The translations under genes were made by a program, and so were the position numbers. The notes below the pieces were generated by a model, which did not search any database, had not been told where the DNA came from, and worked only from the letters and a program-made list of their open reading frames with translations. This document shows positions 1 to 9,224 of a stretch of 64,000 nucleotides of DNA, piece by piece. This DNA is from Deltaproteobacteria bacterium (lineage in GTDB: Bacteria > Desulfobacterota > GWC2-55-46), in assembly GCA_016234935.1 (NCBI GenBank), contig JACRNL010000011.1:193472-257471 (forward strand), written 5' to 3'. How positions within the stretch are numbered: position 1 is the first letter of the stretch; each line of letters begins with the position of its first letter.

Positions 1-1
1 T

Positions 2-331
2 TCGATGAACTACAAGATAAAGATATTCGACAAGACAGGCAAATTCATTACCATGTTCGGCCGTCAGGGGGACGGCACGGGAGACTTTGGAAGGCCCAAG
101 GGCGTGGCCGTTGACAGGGAAGGCAATATTTATGTGGCGGATTCCCTTTTTGACACCGTGCAGATATTCGACAGGAACGGAAGATTTCTTCTTAATTTCG
201 GCTCCATAGGCAATGAAAACGGTTCGTTCTGGATGCCGTGCGGCATATTTATAGACGGAAACGACAGGATATATGTAGCTGACTCCTACAACCGGAGGAT
301 ACAGGTGTTTGAGTTTTTGGGCAACCTGTAA
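2..331 (+). CDS. NHL-repeat protein, 3' end only
   Basis: C-terminal part of a beta-propeller protein whose start lies before the window. The visible 109 codons carry two NHL repeats, recognisable by the pattern G-x-P-x-G-V/I-A/F-V/I-D followed by I-Y-V-A-D-S and an R-I/V-Q-V/I-F ending. NHL propellers are binding scaffolds, commonly exported in anaerobes rich in multihaem cytochromes. The next gene, a multihaem cytochrome, starts 12 bases after this stop, so the two are probably co-transcribed and may act together outside the cytoplasmic membrane. That pairing is an inference from spacing. Nothing shows the binding partner. Confidence 0.8.
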   Translation, partial: SMNYKIKIFDKTGKFITMFGRQGDGTGDFGRPKGVAVDREGNIYVADSLFDTVQIFDRNGRFLLNFGSIGNENGSFWMPCGIFIDGNDRIYVADSYNRRIQVFEFLGNL

Positions 332-343
332 AGGAGTTTAGAC

Positions 344-2677
344 ATGAATGGCAACGAGAAGATGACGCGCTTTGCCTGCCCTCGCGTGCCTGCCCTCGCG
401 TGCCTGAAGCGGGGGCATAAAGCGGGGGCCGGGACCGTTCAAGGCCTTTATTTCGGTAAAAAACGTTTTAATGGCCGCAAGGCATCCTTTATCCGCACAT
501 CGGCTGTTTTTGCAATGAGTCTGGTTTTCGTAGCCGTTTTTTCAAGCAGGTCAGGCGCCGGCGTGGCCACAACGAAGCACAACTTCGGGTCTATGTCTCC
601 GGCGGATATCAAAACCACGTCAACATCCGAAATATGTATCTTCTGCCACGCGCCGCACAACACCGCTCCTTCCACAGCCATGTGGAACAGGACCGTGCCG
701 GGGGATATCTATAATATTTATGCCAGTCAGTCAATAGTCGCCGCGCAGGGCCAGCCTACCGGCTCTTCCAAGCTCTGTCTTTCATGCCATGACGGCACGA
801 TAGCGATAGGGTCGCTTCTTAATATTCCAGGGCAAACGGTCGCCCCGCTGGGCGGCACGCTGCCCGTAACCGGGCCTGCGGACCGCATAACGCCGGCGGG
901 CGCAATAGCCCCCACATCGCCTTCATATATCGGCACCAATCTAAGAGACGATCACCCGATATCGTTTGCATACTCGCTTTCGTATCCGTCTAACGTGGAG
1001 ATCAAGTCGCCCGGTTCTTTCCCTGCGGGGATGAAGCTTGACAACCTCGGCAAGCTCCAGTGCACTTCGTGTCATGACCCCCACGGCACCAACTATGCGA
1101 AGTTCCTGATAACGCCGCTTGATAACGCCCAGCTGTGCACCGCGTGCCATGACCAGAGGTATTGGGATGCCATGCCCGCCGTTCATAGGGATTCAGCGGC
1201 GCAATGGAATCAAACAGGGGTGAATCCATGGCATATTGATCTGGGCGCCGCAGGCTTCGCGGATGATACCCCGCAGATGCAAGGCTGTCTTGCCTGCCAC
1301 CGTTCGCACGGCGGGGCCGCCGGCAAGGACCTGCTGAAGGGCACAAACCCCGGCACCGGCGTAGTAGAGGACGAAGAATGGACGTGCCTTAACTGCCATA
1401 ACGGGAATGTCGCCTTAAAGAACGTTGAGCCTGAGTTCGGCTATTCTTCAAGGCATGATGTAAAGGGGTATTACGGCAAGCACACGCCCAAGAGGACGTT
1501 CCCCAACGAACCGGTGCGCGAGGCCCAGGTAAGCCTGGGTTATACCAACTCCACCAACAGGCACGTGGAGTGCGCCGACTGCCACAATGCCCACGCCGCC
1601 AAGTCAGGCAACCATACTATCGGCGGGATAAACGGCAATATCATAGGCGCCAATCTCCTTGGCGGATGGGGAACAAAGGTCACCCTTCCGTGGCCGGCGG
1701 CCGGCACAAGGGCCACAAACTACACTGTAGTGGACTTCATCACAACCAACCCGGGCTCGGACAATCTTGAGGGTTATCTCTGCATGAAGTGCCATTCATA
1801 CTATGCGTATGCGGACACGCCGCCTTCAGTGCCGTCGGGCAACGCGGACGGCACGCAGGTCTACCAGTCCGATATTACGGCGGATTTTAATATAAACAAC
1901 ATGGGCTTTCATCCGGTATTCGCCCAGGGGAAAAACATACCCCCTGTAAGCGCAAACCCGAACTGGCCTAATAACAGCCTGGGTCTGACCAATACATTCA
2001 TGTACGGGTATTACCTGCAATACGGCGGTTCGCTACCGGCCCCTGGTTTTAATAATGTTTTGCACACATCCACAGGCGCCTGCACGGACTGCCACGGCTC
2101 GGATGTATCAACCGACCCGCAAGGCGCGCACGGCTCCAGCCAGAAATGGATGCTGAGGCAGAACGAGACGGGCATCGGCACTGCGGCTAACTTCTGCTAC
2201 AACTGTCACAGGAGGGATGTCTATGGGGATGAGAACTACGTCCCTAATACGACCGACGCAGGCGGCAAGCTCATAAGGGATTATTCGAGGGTCAAGCATC
2301 CGGTTGACGGGCTGGAGGCTGCTTCGCCATTTTATGTCTTCGGAGCGGACACTGGCAATAACAGCAACAGGTTCGGCATACTGTGTCTTTCCTGCCACGG
2401 CGGCGCTTATGATTCGGCCAATAACGTCATGAAGGGCATCCACGGCTCTAACGCCGCCGCCGGCACCCTTGCCGGCTCTGATGCGCTGGGCTACAGGGAG
2501 ATGAACGGCGCGTGCGTTGAGTCCTACGCCAGGCCGAGCACTACCGTCGGGACAAGCATGCAGTTCAGGGTGGTCAACGTCAGCACCGACAAGGTCTGCA
2601 CGAAGAACTTTACAAATTTCACCACCGGCAACCTTGCCAATTATAACTGCAATACTATCGCGGACTGCTCAAATTGA
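344..2677 (+). CDS. Exported undecahaem c-type cytochrome
   Basis: Protein of 777 residues with eleven CXXCH haem c motifs between about residues 97 and 686 (CIFCH, CLSCH, CTSCH, CTACH, CLACH, CLNCH, CADCH, CMKCH, CTDCH, CYNCH, CLSCH). Many are followed by a further His or by DPHG, as in outer-membrane or extracellular multihaem cytochromes of doubled-CXXCH type. A hydrophobic segment at about residues 50-66 is the likely signal peptide. It is preceded by an unusually long, basic leader containing a translated dispersed repeat (375-415). The start is supported by AAGGAG seven bases upstream of the ATG at 344. The likely role is electron transfer across or outside the periplasm. The C-terminal 90 residues carry no haem motif and the true partners are unknown. 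Confidence 0.85.
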   Translation: MNGNEKMTRFACPRVPALACLKRGHKAGAGTVQGLYFGKKRFNGRKASFIRTSAVFAMSLVFVAVFSSRSGAGVATTKHNFGSMSPADIKTTSTSEICIFCHAPHNTAPSTAMWNRTVPGDIYNIYASQSIVAAQGQPTGSSKLCLSCHDGTIAIGSLLNIPGQTVAPLGGTLPVTGPADRITPAGAIAPTSPSYIGTNLRDDHPISFAYSLSYPSNVEIKSPGSFPAGMKLDNLGKLQCTSCHDPHGTNYAKFLITPLDNAQLCTACHDQRYWDAMPAVHRDSAAQWNQTGVNPWHIDLGAAGFADDTPQMQGCLACHRSHGGAAGKDLLKGTNPGTGVVEDEEWTCLNCHNGNVALKNVEPEFGYSSRHDVKGYYGKHTPKRTFPNEPVREAQVSLGYTNSTNRHVECADCHNAHAAKSGNHTIGGINGNIIGANLLGGWGTKVTLPWPAAGTRATNYTVVDFITTNPGSDNLEGYLCMKCHSYYAYADTPPSVPSGNADGTQVYQSDITADFNINNMGFHPVFAQGKNIPPVSANPNWPNNSLGLTNTFMYGYYLQYGGSLPAPGFNNVLHTSTGACTDCHGSDVSTDPQGAHGSSQKWMLRQNETGIGTAANFCYNCHRRDVYGDENYVPNTTDAGGKLIRDYSRVKHPVDGLEAASPFYVFGADTGNNSNRFGILCLSCHGGAYDSANNVMKGIHGSNAAAGTLAGSDALGYREMNGACVESYARPSTTVGTSMQFRVVNVSTDKVCTKNFTNFTTGNLANYNCNTIADCSN
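375..415 (+). repeat. Family F repeat, translated in cytochrome leader
   Basis: A 14-bp unit (CTGCCCTCGCGTGC) occurs twice in tandem and runs into a CCTGAAGCGGGGG tail. The reverse complement of the block closely matches 13488-13512 in ftsI, differing mainly by purine transitions. It is translated here as part of the extended N-terminus of the multihaem cytochrome, ahead of the signal peptide. Confidence 0.6.
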
Positions 2678-2768
2678 CGCAGGCGGGATTCAAGACCGCC
2701 AAAGGCCGCCCAAAGGCCGTATCGAAGCCGCATGCGCGGCTTGACGCCAGTCCCCGCAGTTTAAAGGG

Positions 2769-3269
2769 ATGCCTGATATAATTATGCGAACTTTCAATCA
2801 TCTTGGGCACCTGGGCCGCCTCTTTTTTTTGCGGGGCAGATTATGGATGCCGCATGGGACGCAGTCGGTGATTGCGGCCGGCATCGTAGCCGCCGCCATA
2901 CTCTTTGGCGCATCCGCCGGCAGCAACGCGGCTGCGCTTAACGGAGACGGCGCGGCTTACGCGAACCCGCATGACTACGCCAAAAAAGAGCTTTGCTCGC
3001 TGTGCCACAAGGATGAGCCGCCAAGGCTTCACTTTGACCAGATTACCACGTGCGTCAAGTGCCACGAGGCCAATCTCCGCGACCATCCGATTGCGCGCCA
3101 TCCCATTGGCAAGGCGCCCGCGATAAGCATGCCGGGCAAGCTCCCGCTCGGCAAGAACGGGCAGATTGTCTGCCATACGTGCCATGACCCGCATAACAGG
3201 TCGGGCAGCGTCAGGATGCTCAGGGTTTCGCTGCAGGAGTTGTGCGCCTCGTGTCACGTGGGTTATTGA
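2769..3269 (+). CDS. Tetrahaem c-type cytochrome, exported
   Basis: Protein of 166 residues with four CXXCH motifs (CSLCH, CVKCH, CHTCH, CASCH) in its C-terminal half, arranged like doubled-CXXCH cytochromes. A signal-peptide-like hydrophobic stretch ends near an A-x-A site at about residue 55. The start is uncertain: the ATG at 2769 abuts a purine-rich AAAGGG, whereas an in-frame ATG at about 2847 would give a more normal signal peptide. It lies between an 11-haem and a 6-haem cytochrome on the same strand, so it is probably part of one electron-transfer unit. The family is clear; the specific acceptor or donor is not. Confidence 0.8.
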   Translation: MPDIIMRTFNHLGHLGRLFFLRGRLWMPHGTQSVIAAGIVAAAILFGASAGSNAAALNGDGAAYANPHDYAKKELCSLCHKDEPPRLHFDQITTCVKCHEANLRDHPIARHPIGKAPAISMPGKLPLGKNGQIVCHTCHDPHNRSGSVRMLRVSLQELCASCHVGY

Positions 3270-3306
3270 GTTGCCGGTCAGTCTTATGAAAAATGGAGGT
3301 CTTAAG

Positions 3307-4197
3307 GTGAAAAGGTTTTTTAATGGAACTATTTTGGCTGTTCTGTCAGTCGTTGTCTTTGTGTTTTCTCTCGGCGCCGGCGCCGAGGGCGATGTCTCGG
3401 CTAAAACAGGCTATAAGAGGATTAAGTCCCCTGAGGCGTATGGAACGGTCTTGATGGGAAAGGACATCGTAAAGGACGGCAAGTCCGTTCGCGCGGTGCT
3501 TTTTCCGCATTGGGCGCACAGGGCGAAGTATCAGTGCAGTGTCTGCCACACTGAACTGGGTTTCGCGTTGAAGGCAAACGCCACCAACGTCAAGCAGGCC
3601 GATATAGAGGCGGGCAAATACTGCGGCAAATGCCACGATGGAAAAGAGGCCTTTGCCGCGCGTGAATGCGACCGCTGTCATTCAAGCGGCATCGAGGTGA
3701 AGGAAAACTCGAAGATAACCGGCGTCCTCATCGGGCTGCCGGACGATGACTTTGGGAACAAGATCAACTGGGGCAATGCGCTTAAGTACCGCAGGATCCA
3801 ACCGCGCGAAAGCCTTTCCGGCAGGAAAGCCGATGGCCCGCTTGATCTGGACATCGTCATCCCGGCAGAAAAGTACTATCCTCATCCGGGCGACGTGACC
3901 TTCCCGCATAAGACGCATACTCAGCAGCTTGACTGCTCCACATGCCACCCGGCTATTTTTAATCAGAAAAAGGGCGGCAATCCGGATATGAACATGATGA
4001 AGATAATCTCAGGGCAGTATTGCGGCGCATGCCACGGCATTGTCGCCTTCCCGCTTGAGGACTGCTTCAGATGCCACAACGTCGCCTTGCCCAAACCGGT
4101 TGAAAAGAAGTTATTTGAAAAGAAGGACAAGAAGGAGATTGAAATGGAAAAACAGAAGAAGCTCAGGGAAAGAGAGCAGGAAAAGTCTATCTTCTGA
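3307..4197 (+). CDS. Hexahaem cytochrome with two c7-type trihaem modules
   Basis: The 296-residue product contains six CXXCH motifs in two sets of three: CSVCH, CGKCH, CDRCH and, after a spacer of about 90 residues, CSTCH, CGACH, CFRCH. Each set begins with an F-P-H-x-x-H segment, the hallmark of c(7)-type trihaem domains. A hydrophobic signal peptide lies within the first 25 residues. The GTG start at 3307 is preferred because GGAGG lies eight bases upstream; an ATG at 3286 is the alternative. The last 30 residues are highly charged (K/E-rich), probably helical. A strong terminator follows, so this is the last gene of the cytochrome group. Confidence 0.85.
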   Translation: MKRFFNGTILAVLSVVVFVFSLGAGAEGDVSAKTGYKRIKSPEAYGTVLMGKDIVKDGKSVRAVLFPHWAHRAKYQCSVCHTELGFALKANATNVKQADIEAGKYCGKCHDGKEAFAARECDRCHSSGIEVKENSKITGVLIGLPDDDFGNKINWGNALKYRRIQPRESLSGRKADGPLDLDIVIPAEKYYPHPGDVTFPHKTHTQQLDCSTCHPAIFNQKKGGNPDMNMMKIISGQYCGACHGIVAFPLEDCFRCHNVALPKPVEKKLFEKKDKKEIEMEKQKKLREREQEKSIF

Positions 4198-4261
4198 TAT
4201 TTACCGCTGATGTTTCCGCGCCTTTTTTATTGTGCAGCCGCAGGTTGTCGCACCCGTTAAG

Positions 4262-4294
4262 CCCCCGCGCCATGAAAGGCGCGGGGGTTTTTTA
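4262..4294 (+). terminator. Rho-independent terminator after cytochrome genes
   Basis: A perfect 10-bp G+C stem (CCCCCGCGCC / GGCGCGGGGG) with a six-base ATGAAA loop is followed directly by six T residues. It lies 65 bases after the hexahaem cytochrome stop. Confidence 0.9.
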
Positions 4295-4411
4295 TTTGTA
4301 TTTGATGCGGATGTTTCTGCTTTGCGCTGCGCGGCGGGAGGCAGGCTCGGTAAAAGCCTCGCACTGCGTTCGATGCGTGCGCCGCGCCGTAAAGTATGCT
4401 AATATCGCCTT

Positions 4412-7057
4412 ATGGAGGTCATTACGACACATACGAACGCGGACCTTGACACGCTCGCGTCAATGGTCGCGGCCAAAAGGCTCTACCCTGACGCCGTGCT
4501 CGCCTTTTCCGGCTCGTTCGAGAAAAAGGTGGCCAAGGCCGTCGAGACGGTGTCCATGCCGTATAAGATAGAAAGCGCGAAGGACATATCCCTTGACGAG
4601 GTCACAAGGCTCATCCTCGTGGACGTCCGTGTGGGCAGGAGGATAGGCCGTTTTTCGGAGATAATCGGCAGGCCCGGCCTCGACATCCACATATACGATC
4701 ACCACCCGTCTACGGACGAGGACATCCGCGGCTCGTCAGAGGTGATAGAGCGGTGCGGCTCGACCACGGCTATCCTCGCGCTCATCCTGCGCGATAAGGG
4801 GGTAAGACTCACGCACAACGAGGCCACGCTTCTCATGGCAGGGATATATGAGGATACCGGTTCGCTCAGCTACCCTTCGACCACGGTCAAGGACTTTGAC
4901 GCGTCGTCATTCCTGCTTTCGTCCGGGGCGGACCTGCGCACGGTGGCCGACCTTTTAAGAAGCGAGATGACCCCGGCTGACGTCTCGCTTTTAAATGAAT
5001 TCCTGCGCTCTGAGGCCACATATACCATCGGCGGCGTGGATATCGTAATCGCGGAGGGCGACGTCGGCAAGTCTTCGGGCGACGTCGCGTCCCTTGCCCA
5101 CAGGATACGGGACATCGAGGGCATGGATTGTCTCTTCGTGCTTGCCGAGGCCGACGGCAGGGTGCATATGATAGCCCGCAGCCGCACCGCGGCCGTGGAT
5201 GCCGGCGCCGTGGCCAGGGAACTCGGCGGATGGGGGCATGAGCACGCGGCCTCAGCGAGCTTCAGGGACCACACCGTTACGGAGGTCAAGGAAATGCTTC
5301 TTGACGCCCTCCGGAGGCTCGTGGTGGCGCGAAGGAAGGCCGAGGACATCATGTCGTTCCCGGCCATCATCGTGGAGGCAGGGACCGCGCTTAAGGGCGC
5401 GATGGAGATAATGAGGAGATACAACATAAACGCCGCGCCGGTGGTGAAGGATGCGGCGCTTTGCGGCGTCATCACGAGGCAGGTGGTGGACAGGGCCGTG
5501 TATCACGGCCTCGGCGGCTTGCCGGTGGATGATTACATGACGACGGATTGCGTCTCGGTTACGTCAGTCACGGCGGTTGAGGAAATACGGGAGATGGTCA
5601 TACGCAGGGGGCAAAGGCTCCTGCCGGTTATTAAGGACGGCAAGGTCGCCGGAGTGATAACGCGAACAGACCTTTTAAAACTCCTTCAGGACGAACTGCT
5701 TGGCAGGCCGGCCGCAAGGGGGGAAAAAAAGGGGCTCAGCCCCTTTAAGGGAAAGCGGCTTTCAAATCTTATGAAGGAAAGGCTTCCGGGCTGGCTCCTT
5801 GAGATATTGAAGGACGCGGGGAAGACCGCGGACGCGCTCGGCGTGAAGATATATGCGGTGGGCGGGTTCGTCAGGGATATGCTCCTCCGGCGGGAGAACC
5901 TCGACGTGGATATAGTAGTCGAGGGCGGGGACGGGATAGCCTTTGCCGAGGAGTTCGCCTCAAAAAGAGGGCTGCGCGTCAGGCCGCACAACAGGTTTAA
6001 AACGGCGGTGGTCATATTCCCGGATGGGTTCAAGATAGACGTAGCCACGGCGCGCCTTGAGTATTACGAAAGACCGGCGGCGCTTCCAACGGTGGAGGCG
6101 TCTTCCTTGAAGCTCGACCTCTACCGGCGCGATTTTATCATCAACACCCTTGCGATAGAGCTTAACCCGAAACGCTTCGGAGAATTGGTTGACTTTTTCG
6201 GCGGAGAGAGGGATATAAAGGAAAAGACCATCAGGGTGCTCCATAACCTCAGCTTCGTTGAAGACCCGACAAGGGCGCTCCGGGCCGTCAGGTTCGCGGA
6301 GAAGTTCGGCTTCAGGCTGGAGCGGCACACCGCAAACCTTATGAAGAACGCCGTGAAGCTCGACATCTTCTCCGGCCTTAAAGGCCCGCGCCTTCTGGAG
6401 GAGCTCAGGAGCATCCTTGAGGAGGAGACCGCGTCAAAGTCCGTGTCCGCTTTGAGCGAACTGGGGCTGCTCGGCCTCATCCACAGGGACATAACGTGGG
6501 ACCATGACAGGGAGCTTTTTTTCGAAAGGACGCGCGAGGCGATAGTATGGCACAGGCTCCTTTATACGAAGGACAAGGTGGAAGAGTGGCTGCCGCTTTT
6601 TCTGGCCCTCACAGACACCCTGAAGGAGGAGGATCTCCTTGCGCTGGCAAAGCGGTTTTCCATATCAGGTAAAAAAAGGATCGGCGTAATAGAGGCAAGG
6701 GGCGACGGCCTGAAGGCCCTTAACCGGATAAACGCCGGACTTGCCGCGAAGAACAGCGGCCTGTATGAACTGCTCCGCGGCATTCCGCTGGAGGTGATAC
6801 TCTACCTGATGGCAAAGACCGGGAAAGACAGCTCAAGGCGCGCCCTGTCCGTCTACGTCACGAAGTCAAGGCACATGGACACCGCGCTAAAGGGCGGCGA
6901 CATCAGGCGGATGGGCATTAAAGAGGGCCGGGCCATCGGCGAGGTATTGAAAGACATTTTAACGCGGCGGCTTGACGGACAGGTTGCCACGAGGGCCGAT
7001 GAAGAGGCGATAGTGAGAACGTATCTCAAATCAGCCGCAAGGGAAAAAGGCGTTTGA
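4412..7057 (+). CDS. DHH-CBS-tRNA nucleotidyltransferase (CCA/A-adding type)
   Basis: An 881-residue multidomain protein. Residues 1-300 form a DHH/DHHA1 phosphoesterase-like domain (H-T-N-A-D-L-D-T and Y-D-H-H-P motifs). Residues 310-430 are a CBS pair. From about 475 there is a class II nucleotidyltransferase/poly(A) polymerase head with G-G-F-V-R-D and a D-V-D metal-binding pair, then the RNA-binding neck and body. This architecture is known from bacterial enzymes that add A or CCA to tRNA 3' ends; whether this one adds A, CC or CCA cannot be read from sequence. A family A repeat is translated in the linker between the CBS and catalytic parts (residues 441-447). The nearby tRNA gene already encodes CCA, suggesting a repair role for that tRNA. 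Confidence 0.85.
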   Translation: MEVITTHTNADLDTLASMVAAKRLYPDAVLAFSGSFEKKVAKAVETVSMPYKIESAKDISLDEVTRLILVDVRVGRRIGRFSEIIGRPGLDIHIYDHHPSTDEDIRGSSEVIERCGSTTAILALILRDKGVRLTHNEATLLMAGIYEDTGSLSYPSTTVKDFDASSFLLSSGADLRTVADLLRSEMTPADVSLLNEFLRSEATYTIGGVDIVIAEGDVGKSSGDVASLAHRIRDIEGMDCLFVLAEADGRVHMIARSRTAAVDAGAVARELGGWGHEHAASASFRDHTVTEVKEMLLDALRRLVVARRKAEDIMSFPAIIVEAGTALKGAMEIMRRYNINAAPVVKDAALCGVITRQVVDRAVYHGLGGLPVDDYMTTDCVSVTSVTAVEEIREMVIRRGQRLLPVIKDGKVAGVITRTDLLKLLQDELLGRPAARGEKKGLSPFKGKRLSNLMKERLPGWLLEILKDAGKTADALGVKIYAVGGFVRDMLLRRENLDVDIVVEGGDGIAFAEEFASKRGLRVRPHNRFKTAVVIFPDGFKIDVATARLEYYERPAALPTVEASSLKLDLYRRDFIINTLAIELNPKRFGELVDFFGGERDIKEKTIRVLHNLSFVEDPTRALRAVRFAEKFGFRLERHTANLMKNAVKLDIFSGLKGPRLLEELRSILEEETASKSVSALSELGLLGLIHRDITWDHDRELFFERTREAIVWHRLLYTKDKVEEWLPLFLALTDTLKEEDLLALAKRFSISGKKRIGVIEARGDGLKALNRINAGLAAKNSGLYELLRGIPLEVILYLMAKTGKDSSRRALSVYVTKSRHMDTALKGGDIRRMGIKEGRAIGEVLKDILTRRLDGQVATRADEEAIVRTYLKSAAREKGV
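5732..5752 (+). repeat. Family A unit, translated in nucleotidyltransferase
   Basis: One 18-nt family A unit read as G-L-S-P-F-K-G at residues 441-447, in the linker between the CBS pair and the catalytic domain. A short poly-lysine stretch precedes it. Confidence 0.75.
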
Positions 7058-7116
7058 GGATTGAGATTTTGCGTTACGCAAGACCTGCGTCGGCAGGAAT
7101 TAAAGTATTTTGGCCT

Positions 7117-7139
7117 TACCTTTTTTTTCAAAAAAGGTA
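7117..7139. repeat. Poly-T/poly-A hairpin, copy 1
   Basis: Near-perfect palindrome TACC-T8-C-A6-GGTA. A very similar palindrome recurs at 9623-9642. It lies about 60 bases after the nucleotidyltransferase stop and could act as a bidirectional terminator, though the stem is mostly A-T. Confidence 0.45.
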
Positions 7140-7155
7140 ACTTGAAAAAGGCAGC

Positions 7156-7185
7156 TTGACAAATGGCGGCTTGATTTCATAGAAT
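7156..7185 (+). promoter_or_regulatory. Sigma-70-type promoter for tRNA
   Basis: TTGACA at 7156-7161 and TAGAAT at 7180-7185 are separated by 18 bases, about 48 bases before the tRNA. The match to the housekeeping consensus is strong. It probably drives the tRNA and the genes after it. Confidence 0.7.
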
Positions 7186-7233
7186 ACATATTCAGTCGCG
7201 CAAGGCCGCAGCATCCTGCCGTATCGCCGGCAA

Positions 7234-7309
7234 GGGCCCATAGCTCAGTTGGAAGAGCCACCGGCTCATAACCGGTTGGTCCCTGGTTCGAGTCCAGGTG
7301 GGCCCACCA
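7234..7309 (+). tRNA. tRNA with CAU anticodon (Met or Ile2)
   Basis: A 76-nt cloverleaf: acceptor GGGCCCA/TGGGCCC, D arm GCTC/GAGC, anticodon stem ACCGG/CCGGT with loop CTCATAA (anticodon CAT at 7267-7269), T arm CCTGG-TTCGAGT-CCAGG, discriminator A and encoded CCA. CAU anticodons serve elongator Met, initiator Met or lysidine-modified Ile. A normal paired acceptor start argues against initiator. The variable loop TTGGTC resembles tRNA-Ile2, but I cannot decide between Met and Ile2. The following gene starts 39 bases downstream, so tRNA and mRNA are probably one transcript cut by RNase P and 3' nucleases. Confidence 0.95.
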
Positions 7310-7347
7310 GATTTATGTGTGCAAGAATTTTGCTATCGGAGGCATTT

Positions 7348-8076
7348 TTGCAAAATACAGTAAAGGTACTGGAGCAGATACAACGTGTAGACCTTGAGAT
7401 AACGTCGGTCGAGGAAGAGGAAAAGGGCCGCTTTCGCAGAATAGAAGATGCCAACGAACTTCTAATCCGGCTTGAAGAGGACAAGGTCAGGCTCCTTCCT
7501 GATATAGACGCTCTGAAGGCCCAGATACGCGACGTCGAGGCGAAGCTCGCCGAGACAAAGGAAAGGGCCGCAAGGAACGAAAAGCGGAGCAGCGAAGTAA
7601 AGAACGACAAGGAAATAAAGGCCCTTACAAAAGAGACGAATGAGGCTAGGAAGGCGTTAAAGCACAACGAAGATGAGCTTGGCGCGCTCAATGCCAGGTT
7701 GAACGCCGAGGCCGACAAGCTTAAGGCGAAGGAAACGGAAGTCGCCGGCAAGACCGCCGAGGTGGAAGACCTTAAAAAAGAGTTGCTCGACAAAAAGGCG
7801 GATTGGGACGCCCTTGTCATTGACAAGAAAAAGCTCAGAGACGGCCTTGCCGCGGCCGTCAGTCCGGACATCTTAAAGAAGTACGAGACCATCAGGGCGA
7901 AGCGCGGCGGCAGGGCCGTTGTGCCGGTGAGGAAAGAGGCCTGTCAGGGCTGTTTCATACACATCCCGCCGCAGGCGTATATAGAGCTAAAAAAGGGCAG
8001 CGCCGAGCTGATAATGTGCCCACATTGCCACCGCATACTCTACGTGGAAAGCGAAGCGCCGCCGGAAACGGTTTGA
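7348..8076 (+). CDS. Coiled-coil protein with C4-type zinc ribbon
   Basis: Of the 242 residues, the first 180 are a charged heptad-rich coiled coil (many E, K and A; N-D-K-E-I-K-A-L motif). The C-terminal region carries two cysteine pairs, CQGC and CPHC, forming a C4 zinc ribbon. This is the conserved bacterial zinc-ribbon/coiled-coil family often found beside rnhA or DNA-related genes; its exact role is not settled. The TTG start at 7348 is chosen because GGAGG lies five bases upstream; an earlier in-frame start would overlap the tRNA. The gene is followed after four bases by rnhA, suggesting co-translation. Confidence 0.8.
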   Translation: MQNTVKVLEQIQRVDLEITSVEEEEKGRFRRIEDANELLIRLEEDKVRLLPDIDALKAQIRDVEAKLAETKERAARNEKRSSEVKNDKEIKALTKETNEARKALKHNEDELGALNARLNAEADKLKAKETEVAGKTAEVEDLKKELLDKKADWDALVIDKKKLRDGLAAAVSPDILKKYETIRAKRGGRAVVPVRKEACQGCFIHIPPQAYIELKKGSAELIMCPHCHRILYVESEAPPETV

Positions 8077-8080
8077 AGCC

Positions 8081-8722
8081 ATGCCCGTGAAAAAGAGCAC
8101 GGGGGCTGAACCCCTTCAAGGGGCTTTACCCCTTCAAGATGAACTGACCGCCGAATTCCTTGATTCGCTCTCCAAGACCCTTGACGTCGACCAGACCCTT
8201 AAAAAACTGAATATCACGAAGGAAGACGCAAGGGGCATACTTGAGGCTTTGGTCATGCGGAAAAGGCCGCCAAAGGCCGCTCCGGCCCCATCGCCCCCTG
8301 TCCACGGCGCGATAAAGAAAGGTGTTTATCAGATTTACGTTGACGGCGCTTCGCGCGGGAATCCGGGCAAGGCCGGCGCGGGCGCGGCGATAAAAGACGC
8401 CGAAGGCAATGTCGTCAGGAAACTTAAAAGCTATCTCGGCGTAATGACGAACAATATGGCCGAGTACAGCGCGATGATAATGGCATTGAAGGCCGCGCGC
8501 GACATGGGCATCAAGGATATCCGGATACACGCGGATTCGGAGCTGATGGTAAAACAGCTCAACGGCGTATACAGGGTCAAGAGCCATGACCTGATGCCGC
8601 TTTTTTTAGAGGCCACGCACCTTCTGGGGGCTTTTGACGAATATAAGATTGCCCACATATACAGGGAAGGCAACGCCCTTGCCGACGGCCTCGCCAACGA
8701 GGCCATAGATCAGCGCGGGTAG
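8081..8722 (+). CDS. rnhA: Ribonuclease HI with N-terminal extension
   Basis: Degrades the RNA strand of RNA:DNA hybrids. The RNase H fold occupies about residues 80-213, with the four catalytic acidic residues in Y-V-D-G-A-S, M-A-E-Y, H-A-D-S-E and L-A-D-G-L-A. The first 80 residues are an extension not needed for catalysis: two translated family A units at residues 8-19, a short helical segment and a Pro/Ala linker. The protein is 213 residues against about 150 for minimal bacterial RNase HI. It lies between a zinc-ribbon gene and the RNase P RNA, giving an RNA-processing neighbourhood. Confidence 0.9.
   Translation: MPVKKSTGAEPLQGALPLQDELTAEFLDSLSKTLDVDQTLKKLNITKEDARGILEALVMRKRPPKAAPAPSPPVHGAIKKGVYQIYVDGASRGNPGKAGAGAAIKDAEGNVVRKLKSYLGVMTNNMAEYSAMIMALKAARDMGIKDIRIHADSELMVKQLNGVYRVKSHDLMPLFLEATHLLGAFDEYKIAHIYREGNALADGLANEAIDQRG
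8102..8137 (+). repeat. Two tandem family A units, translated in RNase HI
   Basis: Two 18-nt units in tandem, read as GAEPLQ-GALPLQ at residues 8-19 of RNase HI, upstream of the catalytic domain. Confidence 0.8.
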
Positions 8723-8796
8723 CCCATGCTGAAATCAGCGGCATTAAATTTTTAAAAAAGTTTATCTCAAGGCAATGAGATATTCCATTTTACCGC

Positions 8797-9194
<398 letters not shown>

Positions 9195-9201
9195 TTGTTT
9201 T

Positions 9202-9224
9202 GGGGGTGACCCCCCTTCAAGGGG
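9202..9224. repeat. Family A unit after rnpB
   Basis: GGGGGTGACCCCCCTTCAAGGGG, a single untranslated family A unit eight bases after the RNase P RNA. Its right-hand G block is shared with the left arm of the terminator. Confidence 0.65.

Noticed and set aside
4230-4571. Open frame across the terminator and the start of the nucleotidyltransferase gene
   Set aside because: It crosses a strong terminator and overlaps a certain gene in another frame; no recognisable protein motif.
7249-7347. An earlier in-frame start for the zinc-ribbon gene
   Set aside because: It would begin inside the tRNA; the TTG at 7348 has a well-placed GGAGG.
7266-7892. Long minus-strand frame opposite the zinc-ribbon gene
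   Set aside because: Antisense shadow of a coiled-coil gene, rich in S, L and F from reversed E/K codons.
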